Positions 14,567 to 14,747 of a stretch of 14,747 nucleotides of DNA are shown piece by piece. The DNA is taken from contig QMLL01000011.1 in assembly GCA_003646715.1 (NCBI GenBank), positions 1-14,747 of the forward strand, in the 5' to 3' direction. Each line of letters starts with the position of its first letter. Position 1 is the first letter of the stretch. The position numbers and the translations under genes were made by a program. Under the pieces are notes generated by a model. The model was not told the origin of the DNA, searched no databases, and saw only the letters and a list, made by a program, of their open reading frames with translations. This DNA comes from Deltaproteobacteria bacterium. Lineage in GTDB: Bacteria > Desulfobacterota > Syntrophobacteria > B119-G9.

Positions 14567-14649
14567 AATATTCTCAAGATCAATAAGTGGGTCTTTTTTT
14601 AGAACAGTAAAATAGAAATTATTGAATGTATAAGAACAGGCAACAGGAA

Positions 14650-14747
14650 ATGGTCATTTCATCACCCCGCATAATGTTGACCGCCCTGAGAGGCGGGGCC
14701 GGTAAGACCACCATCACGGTGGGACTTATATCTGCTTTAAGGAAACG
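14650..14747 (+). CDS. dsrN: Start of a cobyrinate a,c-diamide synthase-like P-loop protein (DsrN type), cut by the window edge
   Basis: Only the first 32 codons are present. They encode a P-loop (LRGGAGKTT) followed by ITVGLISALRK, which fits the N-terminus of the CobB/CbiA amidotransferase family. In dsr loci this family is represented by DsrN, thought to amidate siroheme to siro(heme)amide for DsrAB. The ATG at 14650 gives the family's usual short lead before the P-loop; in-frame ATGs at 14626 and 14674 are alternatives, and none has a good SD. A ParA/MinD ATPase is less likely because the loop lacks the KGG signature lysine. The assignment to DsrN rests on the neighbourhood. Confidence 0.6.
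   Translation, partial: MVISSPRIMLTALRGGAGKTTITVGLISALRK

Noticed and set aside
1..14747. Mobile element or horizontally acquired island
   Set aside because: No transposase, integrase, long terminal repeats or tRNA were seen, and coding style looks similar across the window.
1..14747. dsrC within the locus
   Set aside because: No small protein with the C-terminal two-cysteine tail of DsrC was found. It is commonly encoded elsewhere in sulfate reducers.

Overview
The window is a dissimilatory sulfite reductase (dsr) locus from a sulfate-reducing bacterium, most likely a member of the Desulfobacterota. The evidence is a complete reductive-type set: dsrAB, the sulfate-reducer marker dsrD, and a full dsrMKJOP membrane complex that includes the triheme cytochrome DsrJ. 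The base composition is moderately AT-rich. Genus cannot be read from the sequence. No mobile element, CRISPR array, tRNA or rRNA was seen.

Layout. (1) Positions 1-5581, minus strand: a tight operon with an RsbRD-N-domain protein followed by dsrM, dsrK, dsrJ, dsrO and dsrP. It ends in a GAAA-loop terminator at 7-33. It is driven by two tandem near-consensus promoters at 5707-5797, each carrying the same ATTCACAAA element just downstream of its -10 box. (2) Positions 5921-7664, minus strand: two unfamiliar genes, a 237-residue protein with an HTH-like stretch and a HEXXH zinc metallopeptidase-like protein. (3) Positions 7665-8120: a 456-base regulatory region for dsrA with a TTGACA/TATAAA promoter, repeats, and a possible pseudoknot covering the dsrA ribosome-binding site. 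(4) Positions 8121-11091, plus strand: dsrA, dsrB, dsrD and a strong terminator. (5) Positions 11174-12912, plus strand: a TPR protein, a 107-residue unknown and a YkgJ-type cysteine-cluster protein. (6) Positions 12918-14361, minus strand: a zinc-ribbon/HEAT-repeat protein preceded by a small unknown protein. (7) From 14650 to the window edge, plus strand: the start of a P-loop cobyrinate a,c-diamide synthase-like gene, by context dsrN, behind a consensus promoter.

How it works together. DsrAB reduces sulfite at siroheme-[4Fe-4S] centres, DsrD stimulates it, and DsrC (not in this window) carries the product as a trisulfide. DsrMKJOP takes electrons from the quinone pool and/or the periplasm and reduces the DsrC trisulfide at DsrK. 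DsrN would amidate the siroheme. The remaining genes are not recognised dsr components. Their position suggests regulation, assembly or metal handling, but that is inference.

The most notable new observations are the duplicated promoter/operator module upstream of the dsrM operon, the candidate SD-masking pseudoknot before dsrA, a TCAAGAT heptamer recurring in three dsr upstream regions, and the uncharacterised peptidase/237-residue gene pair between the two dsr operons.
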